Positions 10,131-19,285 of a stretch of 64,000 nucleotides of DNA are shown piece by piece (the first letter of the stretch is position 1; each line of letters opens with the position of its first letter). The position numbers and the translations under genes are program-made. The notes below the pieces were generated by a model, which ran no database searches, was not told the origin of the DNA, and saw only the letters and a program-made list of their open reading frames with translations. Source of the stretch: Marinomonas rhizomae. Its GTDB lineage: Bacteria > Pseudomonadota > Gammaproteobacteria > Pseudomonadales > Marinomonadaceae. The DNA is taken from positions 87,421 to 151,420 of the forward strand of contig NZ_QNSE01000008.1 in the NCBI RefSeq assembly GCF_003315485.1, in the 5' to 3' direction.

Positions 10131-10156
10131 ACGAAGGCTGCGTCAGCAGCCTTCGT
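10131..10156 (-). terminator. Hairpin between gap and pyk
   Basis: ACGAAGGCTGC and GCAGCCTTCGT form a perfect 11-bp stem with a 4-nt loop, 10 bp after the gap stop on the minus strand. There is no long T-run on that strand. It could be a partial terminator or an mRNA 3'-end stabiliser rather than a full stop. Confidence 0.5.
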
Positions 10157-10165
10157 GTATTTTGA

Positions 10166-11179
10166 CTATTTTGCAGCCATTAATGCGATAGTATTATCAA
10201 GCATTCTGTTCGAGAAGCCCCATTCGTTGTCATACCAAGCCATTACTTTTACTAATTTACCTTGTACACGAGTTTGTGTCGCATCGAAATTAGACGTGTA
10301 GGCGTTGTGATTGAAGTCAGAAGAGACAAGTGGCTCATGATTAACATGCAATACTTGTGCAAGAATTGGATCTGCTTTAATCGCGTCTTCAATGATGGAG
10401 TTTATTTCTTCTACCGTGGTTTCACGTGGTGCTAAGAAGGTTAAATCTACTAGTGAAACGTTAATAGTCGGTACTCGAACAGAAAGACCATCAAACTTAC
10501 CAACAAGTGCAGGTATGACAAGACCAACAGCTGCCGCCGCGCCAGTTTTACTTGGAATCATGTTCATTGCTGCCGCACGAGCACGGTAAAGGTCTTCATG
10601 ATAAACATCTGAAAGGCGCTGATCGTTAGTGTAAGCGTGAATGGTTGTCATCAAGCCGCTTTCAATACCAAGCTTTTCGCTTAATGGTTTGGCGAATGGG
10701 GCTAGGCAGTTAGTTGTACAAGAAGCATTGGAGATAACGGTCATGTCAGATGTAAGGATATCTTGGTTTACGCCATATACAACCGTTGCATCTACTTCTT
10801 TGCCAGGAGCAGAGATGATCACTTTTTTCGCGCCTGCGGTAATGTGAGCGCTGGCTTTTTCTTTTGTCGTAAAGAAGCCCGTACATTCATAAACAACATC
10901 AATTCCTAACTCTGCCCAAGGTAGGTCTGCTGGGTTACGCTCAGAGAAAGTGCGGATTTTATCTTTGTTTATGTATAGAGCTTCTTCATCAAAGGTAACC
11001 TCTTCGTTGAAGCGGCCGTGAACAGTATCGTATTTCGTTAAATGAGCGTTGGTTTTTGAATCGCCAAGATCATTAATCGCTACGATTTGGATTTGATCAC
11101 GCTTGCCTGATTCATACAAAGCTCTAAGCGTATTGCGTCCAATGCGTCCATAACCGTTGATAGCTACCTTAATCGTCAT
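10166..11179 (-). CDS. gap: Glyceraldehyde-3-phosphate dehydrogenase (type I)
   Basis: The 337-aa enzyme oxidises glyceraldehyde-3-phosphate to 1,3-bisphosphoglycerate with NAD(P). The N-terminal Rossmann motif is [14 protein letters not shown]. The catalytic segment [12 protein letters not shown] places the nucleophile at about Cys154, and the C-terminal [13 protein letters not shown] is typical. I chose the ATG at 11179 over an upstream codon because GAGGTGAG lies just before it. It is divergent from edd across a 383-bp spacer with HexR-type operators, the arrangement expected for an Entner-Doudoroff regulon. Confidence 0.97.
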   Translation of the reverse strand: MTIKVAINGYGRIGRNTLRALYESGKRDQIQIVAINDLGDSKTNAHLTKYDTVHGRFNEEVTFDEEALYINKDKIRTFSERNPADLPWAELGIDVVYECTGFFTTKEKASAHITAGAKKVIISAPGKEVDATVVYGVNQDILTSDMTVISNASCTTNCLAPFAKPLSEKLGIESGLMTTIHAYTNDQRLSDVYHEDLYRARAAAMNMIPSKTGAAAAVGLVIPALVGKFDGLSVRVPTINVSLVDLTFLAPRETTVEEINSIIEDAIKADPILAQVLHVNHEPLVSSDFNHNAYTSNFDATQTRVQGKLVKVMAWYDNEWGFSNRMLDNTIALMAAK

Positions 11180-11212
11180 ACTCACCTCTAACATTGTGCG
11201 AAAGTTGCCTGA

Positions 11213-11228
11213 TGTTCGAATTCGAACA
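11213..11228. promoter_or_regulatory. 16-bp perfect palindrome in the gap leader
   Basis: TGTTCGAATTCGAACA is perfectly self-complementary and lies 33 bp before the gap ATG. It does not match the HexR motif. It may be an operator for another regulator; the identity is unknown. Confidence 0.45.
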
Positions 11229-11252
11229 ACATGCGTTCAATTTTGTTGTTTA

Positions 11253-11267
11253 CGTAAAAATACTACA
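11253..11267 (-). promoter_or_regulatory. HexR-type operator, gap side
   Basis: On the minus strand this reads TGTAGTATTTTTACG, one mismatch from the HexR consensus TGTARTWWWWYTACA known in gammaproteobacteria. It is the copy nearest to gap. Confidence 0.6.
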
Positions 11268-11417
11268 TAAGTAATTTTTTAAGCAAGGATTAGTAACAAA
11301 TTCTTGTCAATTTGGCTATTTTTTGACCATCTATTGATCTACAACTAACATTGTACAGAATTATGTTACAGAAGTTCGGGTATTTTATCTGAAGAAAAGG
11401 CTTTTTCGAATTGTTTA

Positions 11418-11432
11418 TGTAAAAAAATTACA
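11418..11432 (+). promoter_or_regulatory. HexR-type operator, middle copy
   Basis: TGTAAAAAAATTACA differs from the HexR consensus at one position (A instead of T at base 6). It lies in the centre-right of the gap-edd spacer. Confidence 0.55.
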
Positions 11433-11488
11433 TAATAGTGCAATTTTATTGAGTTTTTATCTGATTTTGGCGTGAAATAAATTAAAAA

Positions 11489-11503
11489 TGTAGTAATATT
11501 ACA
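11489..11503 (+). promoter_or_regulatory. HexR operator upstream of edd
   Basis: TGTAGTAATATTACA matches the HexR consensus TGTARTWWWWYTACA at every position and lies 59 bp before the edd ATG. A hexR gene occurs about 4 kb away. Repression released by KDPG is the known mode of this family. Confidence 0.8.
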
Positions 11504-11562
11504 TAATGTAATGGCGTCAGGCAGTTTGCTGAGATAGCTGAATTAATAAAACGGAGAGAAGC

Positions 11563-13377
11563 ATGAATCCGATTGTTGCCAAGGTAACGAACGACATCAT
11601 TGAGCGAAGCAAAACGTTGCGCGAGCAATACCTTAAAGATATGAAAAAATCGCAAGAGCAAGGGCCGCACAGAGGTAAATTGTCTTGTGGTAACTTGGCT
11701 CATGGTTTTGCAGCATGCCAACCTCAAGATAAGCAAAAGCTGACTCTAATGGAGGAAGCCAATATAGGCATCGTATCTTCTTACAATGATATGTTGTCAG
11801 CTCATCAGCCTTACGAAAGTTATCCCGATCAAATTCGTGCAGCGGTTAAAGAGATGGGCTCTATGGCTCAGTTTGCTGGCGGCGTACCTGCTATGTGTGA
11901 TGGGGTTACCCAAGGGCAAGACGGCATGGAGCTTAGTCTGTTTAGTCGTGACAATATTGCGCAGGGGGCAGCAATCGCGCTTTCACATAATATGTTTGAT
12001 GCGGCTATCTATTTAGGCATTTGTGACAAAATTGTACCCGGCCTTTTAATCGCTGCGCTGCGTTTTGGTCATTTACCTGCCTTGTTTATTCCAGCGGGGC
12101 CAATGCGTTCGGGTATTACTAACGCGGCCAAAGCGGCGGTTCGTCAGCGTTATGCCCAAGGCCAGGCAACTCGTGAAGAGTTACTTGAGGCGGAATCTGC
12201 TTCCTATCATAGTGCTGGTACTTGTACTTTTTACGGTACAGCTAACTCGAATCAGTTGTTGGTCGAAATTATGGGGCTTCAGCTTCCAGGGTCTTCTTTT
12301 GTTAATCCAGATGATCCATTACGAGGGGCTCTGACTAACTATGCTTCACAGCTATCTACCAAGATCACGGCGTTAGGTCGAGATTACCGACCTCTATATG
12401 AAATAGTTGATGAGCGTAGCATTGTTAACTCAATTGTTGGTTTATTGGCGACTGGTGGCTCAACAAACCACACCATGCATATTGTTGCTTATGCTCGAGC
12501 AGCCGGCATTATTGTTACTTGGGACGATTTTTCTGCTTTATCCAAAGTAGTACCATCTCTAACTAAAATCTACCCGAATGGCCAAGCCGATATAAACCAT
12601 TTTCATGCGGCTGGCGGTATGGCGTTTCTGGTTAAGCAGCTACTGAAAGGTGGTCTTTTGCATGAAGATGTCAATACTATCGTTGGTAAAGGCTTATCTC
12701 ATTACACTAAAGAGCCATTCTTAGATGGTGATAATCTAGTATGGCGCGATGGAACTGATGAAAGCTTGGATCTGAATGTGGTGCGTCCTATTGATAATCC
12801 GTTTAGCAAGGAAGGCGGTTTGGCCTTATTAAAAGGCAATCTTGGTCGCTCTGTGATTAAAGTCTCTGCTGTAAAAGATGAAAATCGAATTATTGAAGCG
12901 CCTGCCGCGGTGTTTCATAGCCAAAATGCCTTGGCTGATGCTATTGCAAGTGGTGAATTGAAACGTGATTGTGTTGCTGTTGTTCGCTTCCAAGGGCCTA
13001 AAGCATTAGGTATGCCTGAGTTGCATAAGTTAACGCCATATCTTGGTAATTTACAGGATCAAGGCTACCGAGTGGCGTTAGTGACAGACGGTCGTATGTC
13101 TGGTGCATCTGGTAAAGTTCCTGCCGCGATTCATTTGACGCCTGAGGCGTTAGCTGGAGGCTTGATTGCAAAAATTCAGGATGGCGATATGGTTCGTTTG
13201 GATGCAATTGAAGGGACTTTGTTTGTATTGGTTGCAGATGAAGAGCTTAATAAGCGTGAAGCAGCCCAGCAAGATTTAACTGACTCTCATCAAGGTATGG
13301 GACGTGAACTATTTAGCGCGCAACGTATTCTAGTAAGTGGCGCGGAACAAGGTGCTTGCAGCTTGTTTAATGATTAA
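11563..13377 (+). CDS. edd: 6-phosphogluconate dehydratase Edd
   Basis: The 604-aa iron-sulfur dehydratase of the IlvD/Edd family converts 6-phosphogluconate to KDPG, the committed step of the Entner-Doudoroff pathway. The length and motifs such as [34 protein letters not shown] and the C-terminal [17 protein letters not shown] fit Edd. Conserved cysteines (CDG, CTFYG) are in place for the cluster. GGAGAG precedes the ATG with good spacing. No eda, glk or zwf is adjacent. A HexR operator upstream suggests induction by sugar acids, and a strong terminator follows. Confidence 0.95.
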   Translation: MNPIVAKVTNDIIERSKTLREQYLKDMKKSQEQGPHRGKLSCGNLAHGFAACQPQDKQKLTLMEEANIGIVSSYNDMLSAHQPYESYPDQIRAAVKEMGSMAQFAGGVPAMCDGVTQGQDGMELSLFSRDNIAQGAAIALSHNMFDAAIYLGICDKIVPGLLIAALRFGHLPALFIPAGPMRSGITNAAKAAVRQRYAQGQATREELLEAESASYHSAGTCTFYGTANSNQLLVEIMGLQLPGSSFVNPDDPLRGALTNYASQLSTKITALGRDYRPLYEIVDERSIVNSIVGLLATGGSTNHTMHIVAYARAAGIIVTWDDFSALSKVVPSLTKIYPNGQADINHFHAAGGMAFLVKQLLKGGLLHEDVNTIVGKGLSHYTKEPFLDGDNLVWRDGTDESLDLNVVRPIDNPFSKEGGLALLKGNLGRSVIKVSAVKDENRIIEAPAAVFHSQNALADAIASGELKRDCVAVVRFQGPKALGMPELHKLTPYLGNLQDQGYRVALVTDGRMSGASGKVPAAIHLTPEALAGGLIAKIQDGDMVRLDAIEGTLFVLVADEELNKREAAQQDLTDSHQGMGRELFSAQRILVSGAEQGACSLFND

Positions 13378-13420
13378 ACTTTTCCTCTGACTACTAACAT
13401 TTGTTAGTAAATGGTGTTTA

Positions 13421-13447
13421 GGGGCTTGTTTCAAGCCCCATTTTTTT
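13421..13447 (+). terminator. Terminator of edd
   Basis: GGGGCTT and AAGCCCC form a stem with a 5-nt loop, followed by ATTTTTTT. A second hairpin (ACTAACA/TGTTAGT) sits just upstream. Confidence 0.9.
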
Positions 13448-13574
13448 GCCTGTAATTTGTCCTCTGGTTTGTCGTTTCAGTTTTTTGCATTCTACTCCTC
13501 CTATTAGATGGAGATCGGGGGGGGAGGCAATTAAATACCCTTTTGTCTAAGTCCAGTATCTATATGTTAAAGAT

Positions 13575-13608
13575 AAAAAAGCCCGAATCTGAAGTAGATT
13601 CGGGCTTT
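13575..13608 (-). terminator. Terminator of putP
   Basis: AAAGCCCGAATCT and AGATTCGGGCTTT form a perfect 13-bp stem with a 5-nt loop. It is flanked by a T-run on the minus strand and could act in both directions. Confidence 0.9.
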
Positions 13609-13646
13609 CTTGTTTTTTTAAGTAATGATCTCTAAGAGCTGATTAC

Positions 13647-15143
13647 TTAGTCCATTGTATCTAGAGCTTTTTCGTATTCGTCAAAAGAGTCTGTAACAGA
13701 TTCTTCTGGAGCGCCTGTTGCTAGGCTTACTACAAAAATGGCAATAGTCGAGAGTAAGAAGCCAGGAACGATTTCATAAAGGTCGAAAATACCACCTGTT
13801 AGCTGCTTCCATACCACAACAGTCACGCCACCAATAACAATACCTGCTAGAGCGCCGTTACGGTTCATATTACGCCAGAACAAGCTCAGCAGGATAGCTG
13901 GGCCAAATGCAGCGCCAAAGCCAGCCCATGCATAGGATACTAGGCCAAGCACAGAGCTTTCAGGGTTCAATGCAAGCACTAAAGCAACAATAGAAATAGC
14001 GACAACGGCAAAACGTCCAACGTTGACGATCTGTTTTTGTGTTGCTTCTTTATTGAAGAGCTGTTTGTAAAAATCTTCAGCTAGTGCAGAGGAAGATACC
14101 AATAGTTGAGAATCTGCTGTACTCATGATCGCCGCTAAGATAGCTGCAAGAAGAATACCGGCCACAACAGGATGGAACACCGCATTAACAAGAATCATGA
14201 AGATTTTCTCAGGATCAGCAAGATTGCCTGATAGGCTACTATCAACAAAGTTGATGCCAACTAAGCCGATAAGCAGTGCGCCGGCCATGGAAATAAATGT
14301 CCAAATAACCGCGATACGACGTGCTGTCTTGATGTCTTTATTGGAGCGAGATGCCTTGAAGCGCGCTAGGATATGCGGTTGGCCAAAATAACCTAGGCCC
14401 CAGGCGACGAGAGAGATAATCCCGATTGCTGTTAAAGGTTCGCCACTGACGTTTGTCCAGATATTGAGTAAGTCAGGGTTTTTTGCCATCAAAGTGCTAG
14501 ACAGTTCTGACCAGCCGCCATCAAGAGCAACAAGAGGGACGATTACTAATGCCGCACTCATCATCAAACCTTGAACAAGGTCTGTCCAAGCCACTGCAAG
14601 GAAACCACCAAATAGAGTGTAAGAAACAACACACACGGTGCCGATAACTACTGCATAGGTGTAATCTAAGCCAAACACTGTTTCAAATAGTTTACCGCCT
14701 GCAACCAAGCCGGAGCTTGTGTAGAACAAGAAGAACAGCAAAATAAATAGAGCTGAGATAGTTTGAATAAGTTTGGATTTGTCATTGAAGCGAATAGACA
14801 AGAAATCTGGAAGAGTCAGAGCGTTATTTGCTTTGATGCTGTAAGTTCTTAGACGTTTTGCACAGATTAGCCAGTTAAGCCATGTTCCGACAAAAAGGCC
14901 GCCAGCAATCCAGAAAGACTCTAAACCTGCGGCAAAAGCATAACCAGGTAAGCCAAGTAGTAACCAGCCACTCATATCTGAAGCGCCTGCAGATAACGCG
15001 GTAGGCCAAGGTCCTAAAGAGCGCCCACCAAGAAAGTAGTCTTCAGAGCTGGAAGTTCGTTTGTAAGCGTACAGCCCAATTCCTAGCATAACTACTAGAT
15101 AGGCTAGGAATGTAAAGCTGATCGCATAGCTGCTTTCTATCAT
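13647..15143 (-). CDS. putP: Sodium/proline symporter PutP
   Basis: The 498-aa protein belongs to the sodium:solute symporter family with about 13 membrane helices. The N-terminal region YFLGGRSLGPWPTALSAGASDMSGW is characteristic of PutP, including the conserved sodium-site Asp and Ser residues. The C-terminal half contains MSTADSQLLVSSSALAEDFY. It imports proline with sodium, a nutrient and osmoprotectant, which suits a marine cell. AGGGGAC is a good ribosome site before the ATG. It is monocistronic: no putA lies nearby, and it ends in a strong hairpin terminator. Confidence 0.94.
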   Translation of the reverse strand: MIESSYAISFTFLAYLVVMLGIGLYAYKRTSSSEDYFLGGRSLGPWPTALSAGASDMSGWLLLGLPGYAFAAGLESFWIAGGLFVGTWLNWLICAKRLRTYSIKANNALTLPDFLSIRFNDKSKLIQTISALFILLFFLFYTSSGLVAGGKLFETVFGLDYTYAVVIGTVCVVSYTLFGGFLAVAWTDLVQGLMMSAALVIVPLVALDGGWSELSSTLMAKNPDLLNIWTNVSGEPLTAIGIISLVAWGLGYFGQPHILARFKASRSNKDIKTARRIAVIWTFISMAGALLIGLVGINFVDSSLSGNLADPEKIFMILVNAVFHPVVAGILLAAILAAIMSTADSQLLVSSSALAEDFYKQLFNKEATQKQIVNVGRFAVVAISIVALVLALNPESSVLGLVSYAWAGFGAAFGPAILLSLFWRNMNRNGALAGIVIGGVTVVVWKQLTGGIFDLYEIVPGFLLSTIAIFVVSLATGAPEESVTDSFDEYEKALDTMD

Positions 15144-15551
15144 AATTGTCCCCTAATGAAGTTATTACGGGTGAAATAACCTTGAATAGATAAGGTTATT
15201 TATCAGTGTGGATCGTATTTATCCTTGTATTGCGATGTTCAGCAATACTTACTACTGATCGAAAGATGGCGCTTTAAAAAGCAGCGTCTAAATCACACCC
15301 GAAAGAGTTATAATTGTTAAGTCGTTGTTGTGATAGTCATTGATTTAATATGTAAGAATAATCAACTTCCCGTAAAGAGAATGGATCGCATTATGACATA
15401 TTTCAAGACCTGAGCCGATTTTAAGTGGCTCCGGTGGGATAATCTTTCAAATTTCTCTGACAAAATTACGAAAAAATCTGATGTGATGAACAAATTGGCC
15501 AGTTTGGATAAATATTTTTTATTTAGGGTGATGTCACAAAACACGCTGAAA
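15144..15551. other. Intergenic region upstream of putP
   Basis: About 400 bp between the putP start and the hexR terminator contain no convincing gene. A 60-codon minus-strand frame here (15362-15544) shows no recognisable motif and I regard it as chance. The putP promoter must lie here, but I cannot place it. Confidence 0.5.
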
Positions 15552-15580
15552 GCTCAAGGTGCATTGTATGCGCCTTGAGC
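15552..15580 (-). terminator. Hairpin terminator after hexR
   Basis: GCTCAAGGTGC and GCGCCTTGAGC form an 11-bp stem with one wobble, 9 bp after the hexR stop. The T-run is stronger on the + side (CTTTTTG) than on the minus side. Confidence 0.6.
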
Positions 15581-15588
15581 CTTTTTGA

Positions 15589-16455
15589 TTATTTCTTTTC
15601 AATTTTCGGTAATCGAGTATCTTGTACGCTTTGCTTAAGCTTTTTAAGGTGTGCGTTGAACTCTGGGCCCCGCTTCAGAAGTACACCAGTTGCTAGAGCG
15701 TCAATCAAGGTTAGGTACACGATACGTGAGCTCATCGGTGTATAGATATCTGTATCTTCTGTCTCTTCAATCGGTAAGACAATAGAACAGTGCTCGGTAA
15801 GAGGGGAGCTAGGGTTAGTGATGCCAATAACTGTTGCGCCAGCTTCACGAGCAACTCGGGCTGTTTCTATTAAGGGTAGTGTGCGTCCAGTATAGGAAAT
15901 GATAACGATAGCATCGCCTGAATGTGCGCCAGCTGCAGCCATTCGTTGTACCAAAATATCTGTATAAGCAACAACAGGCATGTTTAAACGGAAGAATTTA
16001 TGGTGTGCATCTTTGGCAACTGGGCCTGATGCGCCTAAACCATAGAATTCGATCCGACGCGCTTGTGCTAATACATCAACGGCTCGGCTTATCAGTGACT
16101 CAGGTAAAATATCCTGAGCTCTGGTGAGGTTGTTTTTAGCGGCTTCAAAAATTTTCGCTGTAACGGCGCCTGGAGCATCGTCAGGTTCTACGTTTAAGTT
16201 AACGTAGGGTGTGCCTGTCGCAAGGCTTTGGGCAAGTGATACTTTAAAATCAGGAAAGCCACTACCGATTAGACTACGACAAAAACGGTTAACCGTAGGC
16301 TCACTCACTTCCGCTCTCGCTGCTAGTTTTGCAATACTTGAATGGATAGTTGTTTTAGGATCGGCAAGGATGGCTTCCGCTACTTTTCGTTCGGATTTGC
16401 TCAACGTGCTCAGTCGTTCTTGTATCTTACGAATAATGTCTTCGTGTTTAATCAT
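15589..16455 (-). CDS. hexR: HexR, RpiR-family repressor of central carbon metabolism
   Basis: The 288-aa protein has an N-terminal RpiR-type helix-turn-helix (residues 1-77, with AARAEVSEPTVNRFCRSLG-like sequence) and a C-terminal SIS sugar-phosphate domain (about 125-260, with FYGLGASGPVAKDAHHKFFRL and ISYTGRTLPLIETARVA). HexR represses edd, zwf, gap and related genes and is released by KDPG. Three matching operators lie in the gap-edd spacer about 4 kb away, which supports this member over other RpiR proteins. It is divergent from a kinase gene with only 91 bp between the starts. Confidence 0.92.
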   Translation of the reverse strand: MIKHEDIIRKIQERLSTLSKSERKVAEAILADPKTTIHSSIAKLAARAEVSEPTVNRFCRSLIGSGFPDFKVSLAQSLATGTPYVNLNVEPDDAPGAVTAKIFEAAKNNLTRAQDILPESLISRAVDVLAQARRIEFYGLGASGPVAKDAHHKFFRLNMPVVAYTDILVQRMAAAGAHSGDAIVIISYTGRTLPLIETARVAREAGATVIGITNPSSPLTEHCSIVLPIEETEDTDIYTPMSSRIVYLTLIDALATGVLLKRGPEFNAHLKKLKQSVQDTRLPKIEKK

Positions 16456-16546
16456 TGATCTGCTTCAAAGTTGGCTATTGACTCGGAATGTTCAGTTGTT
16501 CATTCTGACAGCCGCTTACAATTCTGGCAATAAAAAAGGATTTAAA

Positions 16547-17422
16547 ATGACTAACTTAACCGCCCATTTTGATAAAATGGCGAGGATTTTGCCTGAATTT
16601 AATAAAATTCAAGTGATACCTTTTGAAGAAGGCTTTTCTAACAAAGTATATCGCTTGGATTGGAACTCGGTTCCTCAAATAGTGCTTCGGGTCCCCGCTT
16701 TGGATGAAGTAGCGTTTGGTATTGATAGAAAAAGTGAAATGAGCGTCTTGCTAGCTGCTGCAGAGTCTGGAATTTCACCGTCTGTGTTGTGGCATGACGG
16801 TCAGGGGGTCTTTGCCTGCCAGTATGTGGCTCAGCCTTCCTTGAATTGGGATGTCTCGCATTCCCTAACTAGTATTGCCAGAATTGCTCGGATTTTGGCT
16901 CAGGCACACACCTTGCCAGAGGTGAAGCATCCCTTTTGTATTTATGAATTGATAGAACATTATTTGCTGTCGATTGAGTCTTTTTTGCCGAATCGCTGTG
17001 ATCTTCAAGAAGAGGTTGGATACTTACGCGGGCTGTTTTCGAATTTGCCCCGTGTAGACCCTAGCGACTCTCCTGTGGTCTGCCATAATGATCTGAACCC
17101 GAAAAATGTTTTAATAGATGATCATGAAATTTGGGTGATTGATTGGGAGTACACTGGTATGGGCGACCCTTTATTTGATTTAGCCGTGGTGGCTCGCTCT
17201 CATAATTTAACCTGTGAGCAACAAGTGTATTTTATACAAAATTACGATGACTCCCTAGATGTTGAAACAACGTTGCAAAAAATGGCCAAATACAGTTTAG
17301 CGTATTCGTTACGAGAGATGGCGTGGTTATTGTTAAAGCACTTAACTACACCCAATGACCCAGACTCTTGGCCGTATTATGTGGACTTTAAAGCCATGCC
17401 ATCACTAAATCCTTTTTTGTGA
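16547..17422 (+). CDS. Choline/ethanolamine kinase-like phosphotransferase (APH fold)
   Basis: The 291-aa protein has the APH/choline-kinase fold. The catalytic loop VVCHNDLNPKNVLID carries the Brenner-type H-N-D and N residues, and VIDWEYTGMGDPLFDLAVV is the DFG-equivalent metal-binding motif. The N-terminal region has a degenerate nucleotide loop (EEGFSNKVYRL). The fold phosphorylates choline, thiamine or similar small alcohols; the substrate here is uncertain. The frame is open far upstream, overlapping hexR antisense. The ATG at 16547, with AAAGGA seven bases before it, begins the conserved domain, so I chose it. It precedes ung on the same strand. Confidence 0.82.
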   Translation: MTNLTAHFDKMARILPEFNKIQVIPFEEGFSNKVYRLDWNSVPQIVLRVPALDEVAFGIDRKSEMSVLLAAAESGISPSVLWHDGQGVFACQYVAQPSLNWDVSHSLTSIARIARILAQAHTLPEVKHPFCIYELIEHYLLSIESFLPNRCDLQEEVGYLRGLFSNLPRVDPSDSPVVCHNDLNPKNVLIDDHEIWVIDWEYTGMGDPLFDLAVVARSHNLTCEQQVYFIQNYDDSLDVETTLQKMAKYSLAYSLREMAWLLLKHLTTPNDPDSWPYYVDFKAMPSLNPFL

Positions 17423-17465
17423 ACGTCATTAATTTAATAACCTTTTTATCCGCTAAGAGTGAAAA

Positions 17466-18188
17466 ATGATGTTAATTCCAAGTTGGCAAACACGTTTGAC
17501 TGATGAATTTAATAAAGACTACATGCTGGCTTTACAGCGTTTTTTGTTTTCGCAACAACAGCAGGGTAAAGTGATCTATCCGGCTGAATCTGAGCGTTTT
17601 TCAGCATTAAACCAAACGCCCTTTGAGTCAGTTCGGGTAGTGATTCTTGGGCAAGATCCTTATCATGGCGAAGGCCAAGCCCACGGTTTAGCTTTTTCGG
17701 TAAATTCCAATATTAAAGTACCGCCGTCATTAGTGAATATCTATAAAGAGCTTGAGATGGATTTAAAAATTCCACCTGCGCAACATGGCTTTTTGCAGCA
17801 ATGGGCAGAACAAGGTGTTTTATTGCTCAATAGTGTGTTGACTGTCGAAGCGAGCAAAGCAGGCTCTCATCAAAATAAAGGTTGGGAAGTTCTCACGGAT
17901 AAAATCATTGAGCTGATCAATATCGAACATCAAGGCGTCGTCTTTATGTTATGGGGAGCTTATGCGCAGAAAAAAGGTCGTTATATTGATCGTGATAAAC
18001 ATTGCGTATTAGAAAGCGTACATCCATCACCTTTGTCGGCGTATCGAGGTTTTCTGGGGTGTCAGCATTTTTCGAAAGCGAATGATTACTTAGTCGGTTT
18101 TGGCAAAGAGCCGATAAAGTGGGCATTAGAGCCTGTTGGACATGAAGGTGAAGTAGAGCAAAATTTGCAGATTGGTTTGCCATTTTAA
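17466..18188 (+). CDS. ung: Uracil-DNA glycosylase Ung
   Basis: The 240-aa family 1 enzyme removes uracil from DNA in base-excision repair. VVILGQDPYHGEGQAHGLAFSV contains the water-activating aspartate (about Asp64). LLLNSVLTVE and the C-terminal HPSPLSAYRGFLGCQHFSKAN, with the catalytic histidine and the DNA-intercalating leucine loop, are all present. Length is slightly above the E. coli enzyme because of a short C-terminal tail. It follows the kinase gene by 43 bp and ends at a bidirectional hairpin shared with ygfZ. Confidence 0.97.
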   Translation: MMLIPSWQTRLTDEFNKDYMLALQRFLFSQQQQGKVIYPAESERFSALNQTPFESVRVVILGQDPYHGEGQAHGLAFSVNSNIKVPPSLVNIYKELEMDLKIPPAQHGFLQQWAEQGVLLLNSVLTVEASKAGSHQNKGWEVLTDKIIELINIEHQGVVFMLWGAYAQKKGRYIDRDKHCVLESVHPSPLSAYRGFLGCQHFSKANDYLVGFGKEPIKWALEPVGHEGEVEQNLQIGLPF

Positions 18189-18190
18189 AA

Positions 18191-18223
18191 GAGTTGATGG
18201 CGGCTATTTAGCGCTATCAACTC
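18191..18223. terminator. Bidirectional terminator between ung and ygfZ
   Basis: GAGTTGATGGCG and GCGCTATCAACTC pair between the two convergent stop codons. A TTTT run follows on the minus strand and GTTT on the plus strand. Confidence 0.7.
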
Positions 18224-18239
18224 GTTTAAAATATATCGA

Positions 18240-19157
18240 TTATTTCTTGGTATCAATTGGGTAGGGAAGTGGAAGTAAGGTGATTTTTTGGTTATCCAAA
18301 AGAAGTTGTTCTGTTTCGCTTGGGTCAATGTTTAAGATAACCTGCGCATAATGTGTGTCTTGAATGTGGGTGGTAGAAAATACTTGGCCTATACTCTTTC
18401 CCTGCTTATCGACAATGTCTTGTGCCGCATCTAGATTCCCTTGCCAAGTCACTAACGCCAGCTGTTTTTTTGATTTGCCTCTGTATTGCATGCGAGCAAC
18501 GATTTCTTGTCCTGTGTAACAGCCTTTTGTAAAGCTGATGCCTCCGGTGCTTTGCATATTAAGCCATTGAGGTAAAACCGTTTCACTTTGTTCTAGGTTA
18601 ATCAGTGGGCGAGCCGAAAGTATGGCTAAGGCGGCCAGTTCTTGGTTTTTTTCTTCAATTGGAGTGTGGCTTGCTGGCGTAATGAGCCATTGAGTTTCTA
18701 ATGGCTCATTACTAACAGTCACTGTGATAATGTCACGACTTTGAGTTGTTGTGAAAAGAGGCGATGTCGTATTCACATCAGCTTCTGTTTTTTTAGTGGC
18801 TAACTTAGTATAAATCGCAAAACTATCTTGTTCATCAATCAATTCGGTTTTGAAAAATACGGCATACTTTTTCAGGTGTGATAACGTTTTTTCGACTAGA
18901 TCTTTGGCCATTATCATTAGCAAATCGTCGTCACTTTGAACGACATAAAAGCTGCTGATAATGCGTCCTTTAATACTGCAGATTGCACCGTACAACCCAT
19001 TCTCCTGTGATAGTTTGTTCATGTCGCAGGTTGTTTGGCCTTGGAGGAGTTTTTTTGAATCCGTTCCAGATACCCGCAAAACAGCGATATCTTGCTGCTT
19101 TATGACGACGTCTTTGTTTTGTAGTGTTGAGTCAATAATATCGTGAAGCGAAGTCAT
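18240..19157 (-). CDS. ygfZ: YgfZ, folate-binding Fe-S cluster/tRNA modification protein
   Basis: The protein resembles the GcvT-fold YgfZ family, which uses a folate to support synthesis or repair of certain iron-sulfur enzymes such as MiaB. The invariant motif KGCYTGQEIVARMQYRGK, with the conserved cysteine, is present in the second half, and the N-terminal region has VLRVSGTDSKKLLQGQTTCD. I prefer the ATG at 19157 (305 aa) because GGA precedes it by seven bases. The frame also has an ATG at 19169 with no ribosome site. It is convergent with ung. Confidence 0.9.
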   Translation of the reverse strand: MTSLHDIIDSTLQNKDVVIKQQDIAVLRVSGTDSKKLLQGQTTCDMNKLSQENGLYGAICSIKGRIISSFYVVQSDDDLLMIMAKDLVEKTLSHLKKYAVFFKTELIDEQDSFAIYTKLATKKTEADVNTTSPLFTTTQSRDIITVTVSNEPLETQWLITPASHTPIEEKNQELAALAILSARPLINLEQSETVLPQWLNMQSTGGISFTKGCYTGQEIVARMQYRGKSKKQLALVTWQGNLDAAQDIVDKQGKSIGQVFSTTHIQDTHYAQVILNIDPSETEQLLLDNQKITLLPLPYPIDTKK

Positions 19158-19285
19158 AAGATTTTCCATAAAATAATCAGGTAGTAAAATAGGCTGTAAC
19201 TGGTCTGCTTTAATAGCCTATCAGTAATGCCTAATTTTTACTTTTCAATGGTCCGCTGGAGAATGCTTTCAGTGTGAGTTGACGG

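Noticed and set aside
15362..15544. 60-codon minus-strand frame upstream of putP
   Set aside because: It has no recognisable domain and lies in a promoter-sized gap, so it is probably chance.
16547..17422. Aminoglycoside-resistance phosphotransferase
   Set aside because: The APH fold is shared with choline and thiamine kinases. The sequence lacks clear resistance-family features and sits in a housekeeping neighbourhood.
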